A model generated the notes under the pieces. It did no database searches, was not told the DNA's origin, and saw only the letters and a program-made list of their open reading frames with translations. DNA of 64,000 bases from Paraburkholderia aromaticivorans (lineage in GTDB: Bacteria > Pseudomonadota > Gammaproteobacteria > Burkholderiales > Burkholderiaceae): the NCBI RefSeq assembly GCF_012689525.1, contig NZ_CP051516.1:1-64000 (forward strand). Reading direction: 5' to 3'. Positions 29,294-37,466 of this stretch are shown here, in pieces. Position 1 is the first letter of the stretch; every line of letters begins with the position of its first letter. The translations under genes were made by a program, and so were the position numbers.

Positions 29294-30139
29294 ATGGGCG
29301 AGATCACGGAGGCGGCACTTCAAGCGAAAAGCGCGTCTGCGCCGCGGTTCTGGCGCGATGATGCGTTGCCGTTCATCGAGGTGCGTTCCATTGAAGACGG
29401 TCGCGACGTCTGCTACGCGAAACACTCGCACGAAACCTTCTCGATTGGCGCCGTCACCGGCGGACGCAGCGAGTATCTGAATCGCCACGCGCGTGAATGG
29501 ATCGGCGCGGGCGCAGTCGTCATGATGAATCCGGATGACGTGCATGCGTGCAATCCGGTAGCCGACGAACGCTGGTCGTATCGCATGATGCATGTCGATG
29601 TGGCATGGCTCACCGGCCTGCAACATGAGCTGGGTTTCAGCGAGAACCACGCGTTTCGCGCGTTCTCACAGACCATGACGACGGACGCAGGATTGTTCGA
29701 CGGCTTGAACCGGCTGCATGCGATTCTTGTCGACCGCGACGCCGACATGCTGCGCAAGCAAAGCGCGGCCATCACCTTTTTCTCCGAAGTACAAAACACG
29801 CTGAATCCGGCGGTCTTGCCGGATCACGACGCGAGCCGCCAGCTCACGCGCGCGGCGGAATTCATTGCGGAAAACTGCACGCGGTCGCTGAAGCTGGAGG
29901 ACATTTGCGAGGCGGCCGGTTTGTCCGCGTCGCATCTGATTCGCGCGTTCAAGCAACGCTATGGCATGACGCCGCACGCTTATCTGATCAACCGGCGTAT
30001 TCAGTACAGCCGCGCACAACTCAAGCGCGGGCGCGTGATCGCCGATGTCGCACTCGACGCCGGTTTCGCGGACCAGGCGCATTTGCAGAGAACCTTCAAG
30101 CGATTGGTCGCAGCGACGCCGGGGCAGTATCGCAGTTGA
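29294..30139 (+). CDS. AraC-family regulator with cupin-like sensor domain
   Basis: A 281-residue regulator. The N-terminal half is a cupin-like AraC sensor (HSHETFSIGAVTGG near residue 45 and VVMMNPDDVHACNP near 75). The C-terminal half has the two AraC helix-turn-helix motifs (LEDICEAAGLSASHLIRAFKQRYG, about 203-226, and VALDAGFADQAHLQRTFKRLVA near 252-273). It is convergent with a LysE-type exporter. This AraC/LysE pairing is common in Burkholderia and suggests control of amino-acid export, an inference. The palindrome at 29245-29272 is a candidate autoregulatory site. Confidence 0.88.
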   Translation: MGEITEAALQAKSASAPRFWRDDALPFIEVRSIEDGRDVCYAKHSHETFSIGAVTGGRSEYLNRHAREWIGAGAVVMMNPDDVHACNPVADERWSYRMMHVDVAWLTGLQHELGFSENHAFRAFSQTMTTDAGLFDGLNRLHAILVDRDADMLRKQSAAITFFSEVQNTLNPAVLPDHDASRQLTRAAEFIAENCTRSLKLEDICEAAGLSASHLIRAFKQRYGMTPHAYLINRRIQYSRAQLKRGRVIADVALDAGFADQAHLQRTFKRLVAATPGQYRS

Positions 30140-30161
30140 ATCCGTGTGCCGCGCGGCGTCT

Positions 30162-30749
30162 TCACGCTACAAGCAGATAAAGCGCACTCGCCGCGAGCAA
30201 TGCTGCCATCACGCGATTGAAAAACCTCACACGCTGCGGTTGCTGCAAGTGTTTGCGCAGGAACGTGCCGGCGTACGCCCAACTGGCAATCGAGACATAA
30301 CAGATCACGAAGTACACGACGCTGAATTGCCAGACGAGCCTGCCATCGCCGTCCGCCGCGTAGGCGCCCATGCCGGCCAGCGACGCGAGCCAGGCTTTCG
30401 GATTGAGCCATTGCATCGCCGCGCCATACGCGAAGGATGGTCCGCGAGCCGGTTTGTCAGCGCCGAGTTGGCCGTCGTCGACGGCGAGTTTGTAGGCCAT
30501 GTAGAACAGGAAACCCACGCCGGCCCATTTGACGACGGTGATCAGGTTGGGGAAATGCGCGAGCAGTTCTTGCAGTCCCAAGCCGATCAGCAGAAGCAGC
30601 ACGGTGAAGCCGACGGTCGCGCCGGTGACATGCCGCATGCTCGCGGCAAGCCCGTGCTGGGCGCCGGCGCTGAGCGCGACGATATTCACCGGACCCGGAG
30701 AAATTGAGCTGGCCAGCGCGAAAGCGGCCATGGAGAGTAAAGCGGTCAT
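30162..30749 (-). CDS. LysE/RhtB-family amino-acid exporter
   Basis: This is a 195-residue inner-membrane exporter with about six hydrophobic segments. The N-terminal ISPGPVNIVALSAGAQHG is the family signature (SPGP then an aromatic/amide pattern). The substrate is probably a basic amino acid or derivative but cannot be assigned. The start at ATG 30749 (MTALLSMAAFAL) is used because the upstream extension to 30854 is not hydrophobic or conserved. It converges with the AraC gene 22 bases away. Confidence 0.88.
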   Translation of the reverse strand: MTALLSMAAFALASSISPGPVNIVALSAGAQHGLAASMRHVTGATVGFTVLLLLIGLGLQELLAHFPNLITVVKWAGVGFLFYMAYKLAVDDGQLGADKPARGPSFAYGAAMQWLNPKAWLASLAGMGAYAADGDGRLVWQFSVVYFVICYVSIASWAYAGTFLRKHLQQPQRVRFFNRVMAALLAASALYLLVA

Positions 30750-30875
30750 CGGATGCCTCGATACGGGTGCGCGCAGGATTTTGCGACGGCCAACGGTATC
30801 GGGCGAAGGGGCGGGGTGTATTGAAGGAAATTGCTGTGGACCGGACATACTCAACGTGTGAGGGCAGCCCGAAAC

Positions 30876-30910
30876 GCAAAAAGCCCGGCCGCAAGGACCG
30901 GGCTTTTTGC
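30876..30910. terminator. Strong bidirectional terminator upstream of tRNA-Lys
   Basis: GCAAAAAGCCCGG (30876-30888) pairs with CCGGGCTTTTTGC (30898-30910). A 13-bp stem with an A run on one side and a T run on the other works on both strands. It lies beyond the 3' end of the minus-strand tRNA-Lys (30921), so it ends the tRNA transcript. Confidence 0.9.
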
Positions 30911-30920
30911 TTTGAATCTT

Positions 30921-30996
30921 TGGTGGGGCGTGAGTGACTCGAACACTCGACCTACGGATTAAGAGTCCGCTGCTCTACCAACTGAGCTAACGCCCC
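30921..30996 (-). tRNA. lysT: tRNA-Lys (anticodon CTT)
   Basis: Reading the minus strand, the 76-base gene starts GGGGCGTTAGCTCAGTTGG and folds as a full cloverleaf. The anticodon loop is CTCTTAA (anticodon CTT), the T loop has GTTCGAGTC, and the 3' CCA is encoded at 30923-30921. The acceptor stem pairs fully. It decodes AAG lysine codons. Its own promoter is at 31010-31038. Confidence 0.97.
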
Positions 30997-31009
30997 CAAC
31001 AGAAGCGAA

Positions 31010-31038
31010 ATTATGCAGTAACTTTTCGGGCTTGCCAA
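31010..31038 (-). promoter_or_regulatory. Sigma-70 promoter of tRNA-Lys
   Basis: On the minus strand, TTGGCA (31038-31033) and CATAAT (31015-31010) are spaced by exactly 17 bases, ending about 14 bases upstream of the tRNA start. This is a strong fit for a sigma-70 tRNA promoter. Confidence 0.8.
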
Positions 31039-31199
31039 GTCCCCTTCGCAGATTTCTTAAAAATATTTGCATCGCCGGCCCCGTGGCATTCCGCGACGGA
31101 CGCGCTGTCGTGAAAAAGGCGCTGCCTGCATCGTCCCGGTATCATGTCGCGGACACCTTGCCGCACGAAGCCTCGCGCGGCTTTCGACCGGGGATTGCC

Positions 31200-31604
31200 A
31201 TGGATGACAAAGAGATTATCGAATTGCTCGACCGCATCCTCGCGCCGTGGGTCCGTGCGCTCACCCTGACGCCGGTCAAGGTCGATGAGGAAGCCGCCAC
31301 GCTTCGGCTGCCCTTTTCGGGCGGGCTGCGCCATGCAGGCGGCGTGATCTGCGGCCAGGTGTTCATGGCCGCGGCGGACACGGCGATGATCGTTGCCATT
31401 GCAGCCGCGCTCGGCGGTTTCAAGCCGATGACGACCGTCTCGCTCAACATCAATTTCATGCGCGCGGTGCGTAAGGGCGACGTGTTGATCACCGCCCGAG
31501 TGCTGCGCATGGGCCGCAATCTGGTGTTCGGCGAAGTCGAGTTATTCGACGAATCCGGCAACATGGCCGTGCACGCCACCACCACCTACGCACTGCTCGA
31601 CTAA
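31200..31604 (+). CDS. PaaI-type thioesterase (hotdog fold)
   Basis: A 134-residue hotdog-fold protein resembling PaaI/acyl-CoA thioesterases. The key region GGVICGQVFMAAADTAM (about 47-63) holds the usual catalytic Asp. The following sequence TVSLNINFMRAVRKGD is the typical second strand set. The start at ATG 31200 (MDDKEIIELL) is chosen because the upstream frame to 31032 overlaps the tRNA promoter. It lies 36 bases before the patatin gene, perhaps in one operon. Its substrate is unknown. Confidence 0.82.
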   Translation: MDDKEIIELLDRILAPWVRALTLTPVKVDEEAATLRLPFSGGLRHAGGVICGQVFMAAADTAMIVAIAAALGGFKPMTTVSLNINFMRAVRKGDVLITARVLRMGRNLVFGEVELFDESGNMAVHATTTYALLD

Positions 31605-31640
31605 AACGGGCCAGAGAGCCGCATTAGAGGAAAAACCAGG

Positions 31641-32519
31641 ATGTTCGATCAGGTCGTATTCGCCGGCGGCGGCAATCGTTGCTGGTGGCAGGCGGGTTTC
31701 TGGGATGTGACCCAGCCGGAGCTGCGGATCCGGCCGCGTGTCATCACCGGCATTTCGGCCGGCGCCGCCACTGCGTGCATGCTCTACACGCGCGATTCCG
31801 ACTGGGTCATGCGCTATTACGAAGACGCGCTGCGCCACAACACCCGCAACGCCTACTGGGGCAATCTGCTGCGCGGCGAGTCGGTGTTTCCGCACTATCG
31901 CATCTACCGCCAGGCGCTACTCGACATCTACGGCGAGAAGTTTTCGACGCTCGCCGATGCGCCGGAAATCCGCATCGGCGTATCGCATCTGCCGCGCTGG
32001 CTCGGCGCGCGCAGCGCGGTCGCGGCGGGCCTGATCGCGTACAACATCGAAAAATACGTGCGCAAGACGCTACATCCGACGCTCGGTCAGACGCTCGGCT
32101 TTCATCCGGAATTCGTGCGTGCACAGGATTGCGCGAGCGTCGAGGATCTGGCGGATCTGATTTTGCAGTCGTCCAGTACGCCGCCTTTCACGCCCGTTTT
32201 GCGGCGCAATGGCCGGCCCGTGCTGGACGGCGGGATGGTCGACAACGTGCCGGTCGGCGCGCTGGACGCCGAGGCGCCGGGCCACGTGCTGGTGATGGTC
32301 ACCCGCCTCTATCCGCGGCCGCAGATGTTCGTCGTGCCGCACGGCGTACAGCAACGGCTCTATGTGCAGCCGTCGCGCAAGGTGCCGATTTCCAGCTGGG
32401 ATTACACGAGTCCTTCGCAGATGGTGCACGCGTACAACCTCGGCCGCGCCGACGGCGAGACCTTCCTCGAACGCATGCCCGATCTGCTGGAAGCCGGCGC
32501 GCACGAAGCGGCGCGGTGA
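31641..32519 (+). CDS. Patatin-like phospholipase
   Basis: A 292-residue patatin-family lipid acyl hydrolase. The oxyanion-hole stretch FAGGGNRCWWQ (7-17), the nucleophile elbow GISAG (37-41) and the partner DGGMVDN (about 194-200) are in the right order, giving a Ser/Asp dyad. There is no signal peptide, so it acts in the cytoplasm or at the membrane face. It is shorter than many bacterial patatins and lacks an obvious membrane anchor. It follows a thioesterase gene, which would fit lipid turnover. Confidence 0.87.
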   Translation: MFDQVVFAGGGNRCWWQAGFWDVTQPELRIRPRVITGISAGAATACMLYTRDSDWVMRYYEDALRHNTRNAYWGNLLRGESVFPHYRIYRQALLDIYGEKFSTLADAPEIRIGVSHLPRWLGARSAVAAGLIAYNIEKYVRKTLHPTLGQTLGFHPEFVRAQDCASVEDLADLILQSSSTPPFTPVLRRNGRPVLDGGMVDNVPVGALDAEAPGHVLVMVTRLYPRPQMFVVPHGVQQRLYVQPSRKVPISSWDYTSPSQMVHAYNLGRADGETFLERMPDLLEAGAHEAAR

Positions 32520-32602
32520 ATTTGAATTGAGCGTGGCGGCGGCGCGGATCCAGGCGGCGACAACCGAGCCGCTCGAGTCCGCTCGGCGCTCGCCGTGAAG
32601 CC

Positions 32603-32619
32603 CGGCGTTCTTAACGCCG
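32603..32619. terminator. Possible short hairpin at the end of the hydroxyacid dehydrogenase
   Basis: CGGCGTT (32603-32609) and AACGCCG (32613-32619) form a seven-base stem with a three-base loop, overlapping the dehydrogenase stop. There is no T run, so it may only be a structural coincidence or a rho-type end. Confidence 0.3.
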
Positions 32620-33624
32620 ACGGCCGCCCTGCAAGGCTTCCGGATTCGCCACGCTGACCGTATCGCCTGCGTCGAAAGCCAGAATGTTCTTGAATGCCGC
32701 CGTGAAATACTGCTCGTAGCTTTCGCGTTCCACATAGCCGATGTGCGGCGTGCAGATCACGTTTTCCATGCGCAGCAGGCTGTAGCCCTGCAGAATCGGC
32801 TCGCTTTCGTAGACGTCGATCGCGACCATGCCCGGACGGTTGTGCGACAGCGCATTCACCAGCGCGTTTTCGTCGAGCAGTTCGGCCCGGCTCGTGTTCA
32901 CGAGCAGCGCAGTCGGCTTCATCCGCATCAGGTCTTCCTGTTTGACGATGCCGCGCGTGTCGTCGTGCATGCGCAAGTGCAGCGACAGTACGTCGCTCTG
33001 CTCGAACAGCACCTCGCGGCTCTCCGCCACGCCGTAACCGTCGGCGCGCGCGGCTTCGCGCGAATGCTCGCGGCCCCAGATCAGCACGTTCATGCCGAAT
33101 GCCTTGCCATAACCGGCCACCAGCCGGCCGATCTTGCCGTAACCCCAGATTCCCAGGGTCTGGCCACGCAATACCTGGCCCAAACCGAAGTTCGGCGGCA
33201 GCGCCGATGTCTTCAGGCCGGACTGCTGCCAGGCTCCTTGCTTAAGGTTTGCTACGTATTGCGGAATCCGCCGTTGGGCCGCCATGATGAGAGCCCACGT
33301 CAACTCGGCAGGCGCGAACGGTGAGCCGGTGCCTTCGAGAACGGCAATGCCGCGCTCGGTACACGCGTTCAGATCGATGTGGCTCGAAACCTTGCCGGTC
33401 TGGCTGATCATGCGCAAACGCGGCAATTTATCGAGGAGTTGCGAGCTGATGCGGGTGCGTTCGCGAATCAGGACAAGGGCGTCGACTTCGGAAAGACGGC
33501 TTGCCAGCTGGCCGAGACCGCGGACGGTGTTGTTGAAAACCTTGACCTCATGGTCGGCCAGCAATTGAAAGCAGTCGAGCTTGCGAACGGCGTCCTGATA
33601 ATCGTCGAGGATGGCAATCTTCAT
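32611..33624 (-). CDS. D-2-hydroxyacid dehydrogenase (NAD-dependent)
   Basis: A 337-residue oxidoreductase of the D-isomer-specific 2-hydroxyacid family. The catalytic domain flanks a Rossmann fold with GIWGYGKIGRLVAGYGKAFG (about 155-174). The Arg and Glu-type catalytic pattern VNTSRAELLDENALVNAL and the C-terminal His in TPHIGY are present. Substrate could be phosphoglycerate, glyoxylate or another short 2-hydroxyacid and cannot be named. The start ATG 33624 (MKIAILDDYQDAV) is preferred over 33645. It diverges from pckG, and the CRP-like site at 33686-33705 is 62-81 bases upstream of its start. Confidence 0.85.
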   Translation of the reverse strand: MKIAILDDYQDAVRKLDCFQLLADHEVKVFNNTVRGLGQLASRLSEVDALVLIRERTRISSQLLDKLPRLRMISQTGKVSSHIDLNACTERGIAVLEGTGSPFAPAELTWALIMAAQRRIPQYVANLKQGAWQQSGLKTSALPPNFGLGQVLRGQTLGIWGYGKIGRLVAGYGKAFGMNVLIWGREHSREAARADGYGVAESREVLFEQSDVLSLHLRMHDDTRGIVKQEDLMRMKPTALLVNTSRAELLDENALVNALSHNRPGMVAIDVYESEPILQGYSLLRMENVICTPHIGYVERESYEQYFTAAFKNILAFDAGDTVSVANPEALQGGRRR

Positions 33625-34000
33625 GGTATGTGTCTTGCGACGCACCTTGGTGGTGCGGAACGGAGTGTTATGCTGACTGTCCCACCATGTGACCTAGGTC
33701 ACATGCCGGTCTGGCTGAATGCCTTACCGTAGTAGCTACCGCACAGAATGGCAGCGCCACGGCAAGGCCGATTGACATCGTTTTTAACAGTTTGTTGCGT
33801 GTTGAGGCAAGCCGCTTTACAGACGGTTGCAGAAGCCCGTCGGCTGGCGCCTCCGCTCAACAGGCTGTGTGGCCCGGAACGACCTGCACAATTGCGCGTC
33901 GGGTGGCAGGCACCCGGCGTGAAGAATTGAATGCCTCTCGCATGCAGCGTCTCTGGGCTTGTACCGTTTTTCTATTGCTTTTCAAAACGGAGACAAGTCG
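33625..34000. other. Control region between the dehydrogenase and pckG
   Basis: This 376-base divergent gap contains the CRP-like palindrome and a TTGACA at 33772-33777 that lacks a good matching -10. A ribosome site CGGAGACAAG precedes pckG. I see no gene in it. Confidence 0.55.
33686..33705. promoter_or_regulatory. CRP/FNR-family-like palindrome
   Basis: CATGTGACCTAGGTCACATG is a 20-bp perfect palindrome containing TGTGA-N6-TCACA. The E. coli CRP consensus core is TGTGATCTAGATCACA; only two spacer bases differ. On the minus side CATAAC (33672-33667) would be a -10 for the dehydrogenase, putting the palindrome about 35 bases upstream of that start. pckG is about 295 bases away on the plus side. 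Confidence 0.65.
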
Positions 34001-35857
34001 ATGAACCACCCCTCATTCGAAGGACAGCCCACTATCGAGGCGCCCGCGTGGGTCAAACACCGAAAGCTGCTCGGCTGGGTCCAGCGCGTTGCCGCGAAGA
34101 CCAAGCCCGACAGGATCGTCTGGTGCGACGGTTCGCAGGAGGAATACGACCGGCTTTGTGCGCAGATGGTCGAAGCCGGCACACTCAAGAAGCTCAATCC
34201 CGCGAAACGCCCCAATTCCTATCTGGCCTGGTCCGACCCGTCCGACGTGGCGCGCGTCGAAGATCGCACTTTCATCTGCTCGCAGCGCCGCGAAGACGCG
34301 GGTCCCACCAATAACTGGATCGCACCGGCCGAGATGCGCTCGACGCTCGACGGCCTGTTCGAAGGCGCCATGCGCGGCCGCACCATGTACGTGGTGCCGT
34401 TTTCGATGGGCCCGCTCGGTTCGCCGATCGCGCACATCGGCGTCGAACTGAGCGACAGCCCGTACGTGGTCACCAACATGCGCATCATGACGCGCATGGG
34501 CCGCAAGGTTTACGACGTGCTCGGCGAAGACGGCGAGTTCGTGCCGTGCGTCCATTCGGTCGGCGCGCCGCTCACGGCCGGCGCGAAAGACGTGTCGTGG
34601 CCGTGCAACGAAACCAAATACATCGTCCACTTTCCTGAATCGCGCGAAATCTGGAGCTATGGCTCGGGCTACGGCGGCAATGCGCTGCTGGGCAAGAAGT
34701 GCTTCGCGCTGCGCATCGCCTCGACCATGGGCCGCGACGAAGGCTGGCTCGCCGAGCACATGCTGATTCTCGGCGTGACCTCGCCGGAAGGACGCAAGCA
34801 TCATGTCGCGGCGGCGTTTCCGTCGGCGTGCGGCAAGACCAACTTTGCGATGCTGATCCCGCCGGAAGGCTTGAACGGCTGGAAAATCTCCACGATCGGC
34901 GACGATATCGCCTGGATCAAACCGGGCAAGGACGGTCGCCTGTACGCGATCAATCCGGAAGCCGGCTACTTCGGCGTGGCGCCGGGCACGAGCGAAAAGA
35001 CGAACTTCAACGCCATGGCCACGTTGAAGGAAAACGTGATCTTCACAAACGTCGCGCTCACCGACGACGGCGACGTCTGGTGGGAAGGCATGACCGACGA
35101 AACGCCCGCGCACCTGATCGACTGGCAAGGCAAGGACTGGACGCCGGCCAGCGCGAAGGAAAGCGGCCGCAAGGCGGCGCACCCGAACGCACGCTTTACG
35201 GCGCCGGCCTCGCAATGTCCGTCCATTGATCCCGACTGGGAAAATCCGGCGGGCGTCGCCATTGACGCGTTCATTTTCGGCGGGCGCCGCTCCACCACGG
35301 TGCCGCTCGTCACCGAAGCGCGCAACTGGGTGGAAGGCGTCTACATGGCCGCGACCATGGGCTCCGAAACGACTGCCGCCGCGGCCGGTCAGCAGGGCGT
35401 GGTGCGCCGCGACCCGTTCGCGATGCTGCCGTTCTGCGGCTACAACATGAGCGACTATTTCGATCACTGGCTGAAAACCGGCGAGCGTTTGGAGCAATTG
35501 AACGCGAAGCTGCCGAGAATCTTCTGCGTCAACTGGTTCCGCAAGGGCGCGGACGGCAAATTCGTGTGGCCGGGCTTTGGCGAAAACATGCGGGTGTTGA
35601 GCTGGATGGTCGGCCGGGTCGAAGGCTCGGCTCAAGGTGAGGAACATGCTTTCGGCGTGTCGCCACACTACGAGGACATCGACTGGAGCGGGCTGAATTT
35701 TAGCCGCGAGCAATTCGAGCAGGTCATTTCCGTCGACGACGCAGCGTGGCGCGCAGAACTCGCGCTGCACGCCGAGCTGTTTGACACATTGCAGCAAGGC
35801 CTACCGCCGGCGCTGACCAAGGCCAAACTTGCGCTCGAAGGGAAGCTTGCCGCTTGA
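34001..35857 (+). CDS. pckG: Phosphoenolpyruvate carboxykinase (GTP)
   Basis: This enzyme converts oxaloacetate and GTP to PEP, GDP and CO2, the first step of gluconeogenesis. The 618-residue length and the motifs of the GTP-dependent type are present: the P-loop [13 protein letters not shown] (about 280-292), [14 protein letters not shown] [12 protein letters not shown] and [11 protein letters not shown] (about 427-437). This is distinct from the shorter ATP-type PckA. The start at ATG 34001 follows CGGAGACAAG. It is monocistronic with a strong terminator 26 bases after the stop. Confidence 0.96.
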   Translation: MNHPSFEGQPTIEAPAWVKHRKLLGWVQRVAAKTKPDRIVWCDGSQEEYDRLCAQMVEAGTLKKLNPAKRPNSYLAWSDPSDVARVEDRTFICSQRREDAGPTNNWIAPAEMRSTLDGLFEGAMRGRTMYVVPFSMGPLGSPIAHIGVELSDSPYVVTNMRIMTRMGRKVYDVLGEDGEFVPCVHSVGAPLTAGAKDVSWPCNETKYIVHFPESREIWSYGSGYGGNALLGKKCFALRIASTMGRDEGWLAEHMLILGVTSPEGRKHHVAAAFPSACGKTNFAMLIPPEGLNGWKISTIGDDIAWIKPGKDGRLYAINPEAGYFGVAPGTSEKTNFNAMATLKENVIFTNVALTDDGDVWWEGMTDETPAHLIDWQGKDWTPASAKESGRKAAHPNARFTAPASQCPSIDPDWENPAGVAIDAFIFGGRRSTTVPLVTEARNWVEGVYMAATMGSETTAAAAGQQGVVRRDPFAMLPFCGYNMSDYFDHWLKTGERLEQLNAKLPRIFCVNWFRKGADGKFVWPGFGENMRVLSWMVGRVEGSAQGEEHAFGVSPHYEDIDWSGLNFSREQFEQVISVDDAAWRAELALHAELFDTLQQGLPPALTKAKLALEGKLAA

Positions 35858-35882
35858 TCAGGTGAGTGTTCACTTCGCACGG

Positions 35883-35907
35883 AAACCGCCTTCGGGCGGT
35901 TTTTTTA
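35883..35907 (+). terminator. Intrinsic terminator after pckG
   Basis: AAACCGCC (35883-35890), loop TTCG, and GGCGGTTT (35895-35902) followed by further T residues to 35907: a classic UUCG-tetraloop terminator. Confidence 0.92.
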
Positions 35908-36010
35908 TCGGCGGTCCATCACGCACGGCGAGTTTTTCTGATTTTGCAACGCCGGTGCAACCGTTGCGTCTGTTCGAACAAAAAAGACAGTTCAAGCTGC
36001 AGTGCAGCAA

Positions 36011-36087
36011 ATTGTTTCATTTCGAGAAACAATCGACGATCACGCCCCACATTGGGGAGTACAGTCGCACAAATATTGACAATATTT
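36011..36087. promoter_or_regulatory. Two AT-rich inverted repeats upstream of the LysR gene
   Basis: The first, ATTGTTTC and GAAACAAT with seven bases between, spans 36011-36033 and resembles a LysR T-N11-A type site. The second is a perfect 17-base dyad AAATATTG-A-CAATATTT at 36071-36087, about 113 bases before the LysR start. They may be autoregulatory sites. Confidence 0.4.
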
Positions 36088-36199
36088 CCGCTTTGGCGGG
36101 CAACTTCTGCATGATTTCGCGAGTCGTAGGAGAATTCTAAGTTCGCTTCACTGGTTTTCACCAATTGTCAGGAAGCTGTAACACGGCAGGAGTTGTCCC

Positions 36200-37303
36200 A
36201 TGGATCATTTGCAGTCGATGCGAGTTTTCGTCAGAGTGGCGGATCTCGGCAGTTTTGCCCGCGCTGCGAGCGCGATGGATATTTCCAACGCAGTGGCCAC
36301 CCGTCACGTTGCCGACCTCGAAGGCCGTCTAGGTACGCGGCTGCTCAATCGCACCACCCGCAGCTTGTCTCTGACCGAATCAGGTCAGGTTTATCTCGAG
36401 CGCGCGCGCCAGATTCTCGACGAACTGGAAGACGTCGAGCAGATGGTGGTCGCGCGCAATCACGAGCCCGTTGGCACGTTGCGAATCGTCGCACCGGTCG
36501 TGTTCGGGTTGCACAATCTGGCGCCCGTGCTCCAGACGTACGCGGAGCGCTATCCGAAAGTCATTCCCGATGTCACGCTGGTCGACCGTCAGGTCGATCT
36601 GGTCGAAGAAGGCTTCGACGTGGGCGTGGTGATCGCGCGGCAAATGCGCAGCGCCAGCATCGTCACGCGGCGTCTCACCACGGGTTGCATGACGGTGTGC
36701 GCCACGCCGGCCTATCTGGAGAAGCACGGCATGCCCACGCGTCCGGAGCACCTGCTCGAGCATCCGTGCCTGAGCCTGCCCTCCGAATATTGGGGCGACG
36801 AGCGCGTGTTCACTGGGCCGGAAGGCGAAGTGCGCGTGCGTCCGTCGAACGTGATCGTCGCGAACAATACGGAAATGCTGCGTCAGTTTGCGTTGCTCGG
36901 CATGGGCATCGCGATCCTGCCGAGCTATCTGATCGGCCGCGACATGACGCGCGGCAGGCTCGTGCGTCTGCTCGGCGATTACCGGCTGCCGCAGGTCGAG
37001 ATCAACATTGCTTATCCGAGCCGCCGTCACTTGCCGGCAAAGGTGCGCACGTTCATCGACCATCTGGTTGAGCATTTCAGCCAGACGCCGAATAGCCTGC
37101 TTGGTGAACAGTGGATCAAGGAGGACGGCCTTGGCCGGGCCGCCACGACGACGGCGCTCGATTCCGCAGATCCCATGCCGCCGGAAGCGTTCGACGGCGC
37201 TGAGCCGCTCTCACGCCTGCTGGACAGCGAGTTATCGCCGCTGCCGAAGACGCTGGCCAAGACGACGCCTCGCACTCGGCCCACGGCTTTGTCGCCGCTG
37301 TAA
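36200..37303 (+). CDS. LysR-family transcriptional regulator
   Basis: A 367-residue regulator with an N-terminal winged helix-turn-helix (about 1-60, MDHLQSMRVFVRVADLGSF...) and an effector-binding domain (about 90-290). It belongs to the CrgA-type subgroup by pattern. The protein is about 65 residues longer than the usual 300 because of a C-terminal Thr/Ala/Pro/Asp-rich tail (from about 303) with no predicted domain. The start at ATG 36200 has an upstream CAGGAG. It is monocistronic and no neighbouring gene shows the target. Confidence 0.88.
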   Translation: MDHLQSMRVFVRVADLGSFARAASAMDISNAVATRHVADLEGRLGTRLLNRTTRSLSLTESGQVYLERARQILDELEDVEQMVVARNHEPVGTLRIVAPVVFGLHNLAPVLQTYAERYPKVIPDVTLVDRQVDLVEEGFDVGVVIARQMRSASIVTRRLTTGCMTVCATPAYLEKHGMPTRPEHLLEHPCLSLPSEYWGDERVFTGPEGEVRVRPSNVIVANNTEMLRQFALLGMGIAILPSYLIGRDMTRGRLVRLLGDYRLPQVEINIAYPSRRHLPAKVRTFIDHLVEHFSQTPNSLLGEQWIKEDGLGRAATTTALDSADPMPPEAFDGAEPLSRLLDSELSPLPKTLAKTTPRTRPTALSPL

Positions 37304-37360
37304 GCGGTGGATCAGTCAAGCCGGCAAAGCCGCCGACTGGCGCTTTCCGGCGGGCAAACA

Positions 37361-37399
37361 AAAAAATGCGCGGTCACGTTATGTGATCGCGCATTTTTT
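37361..37399. terminator. Bidirectional terminator between LysR and topB
   Basis: AAAAAATGCGCG (37361-37372) pairs with CGCGCATTTTTT (37388-37399); the inner GTCAC/GTGAT extends the stem. A and T runs on both sides make it work in both directions for two convergent genes. Confidence 0.92.
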
Positions 37400-37466
37400 C
37401 ATGGCAAGTTCAAAGTGAAGCAAGCCGGAAGCGAATCCGCTTCGGGCTTCCCGCCACCGGGTCGAA

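Larger units (their letters stand above)
35858..36199. other. AT-rich gap between pckG and the LysR gene
   Basis: Beyond the pckG terminator, this 342-base gap is noticeably AT rich (from about 35930 to 36190) compared with its flanks. It contains the dyads ATTGTTTC-N7-GAAACAAT (36011-36033) and AAATATTG-A-CAATATTT (36071-36087), candidate LysR operator or promoter elements. No gene is seen. Confidence 0.55.

Noticed and set aside
34013..35797. A 594-codon minus-strand frame opposite pckG
   Set aside because: Same reason: a certain gene on the other strand, Arg/His-rich shadow composition.
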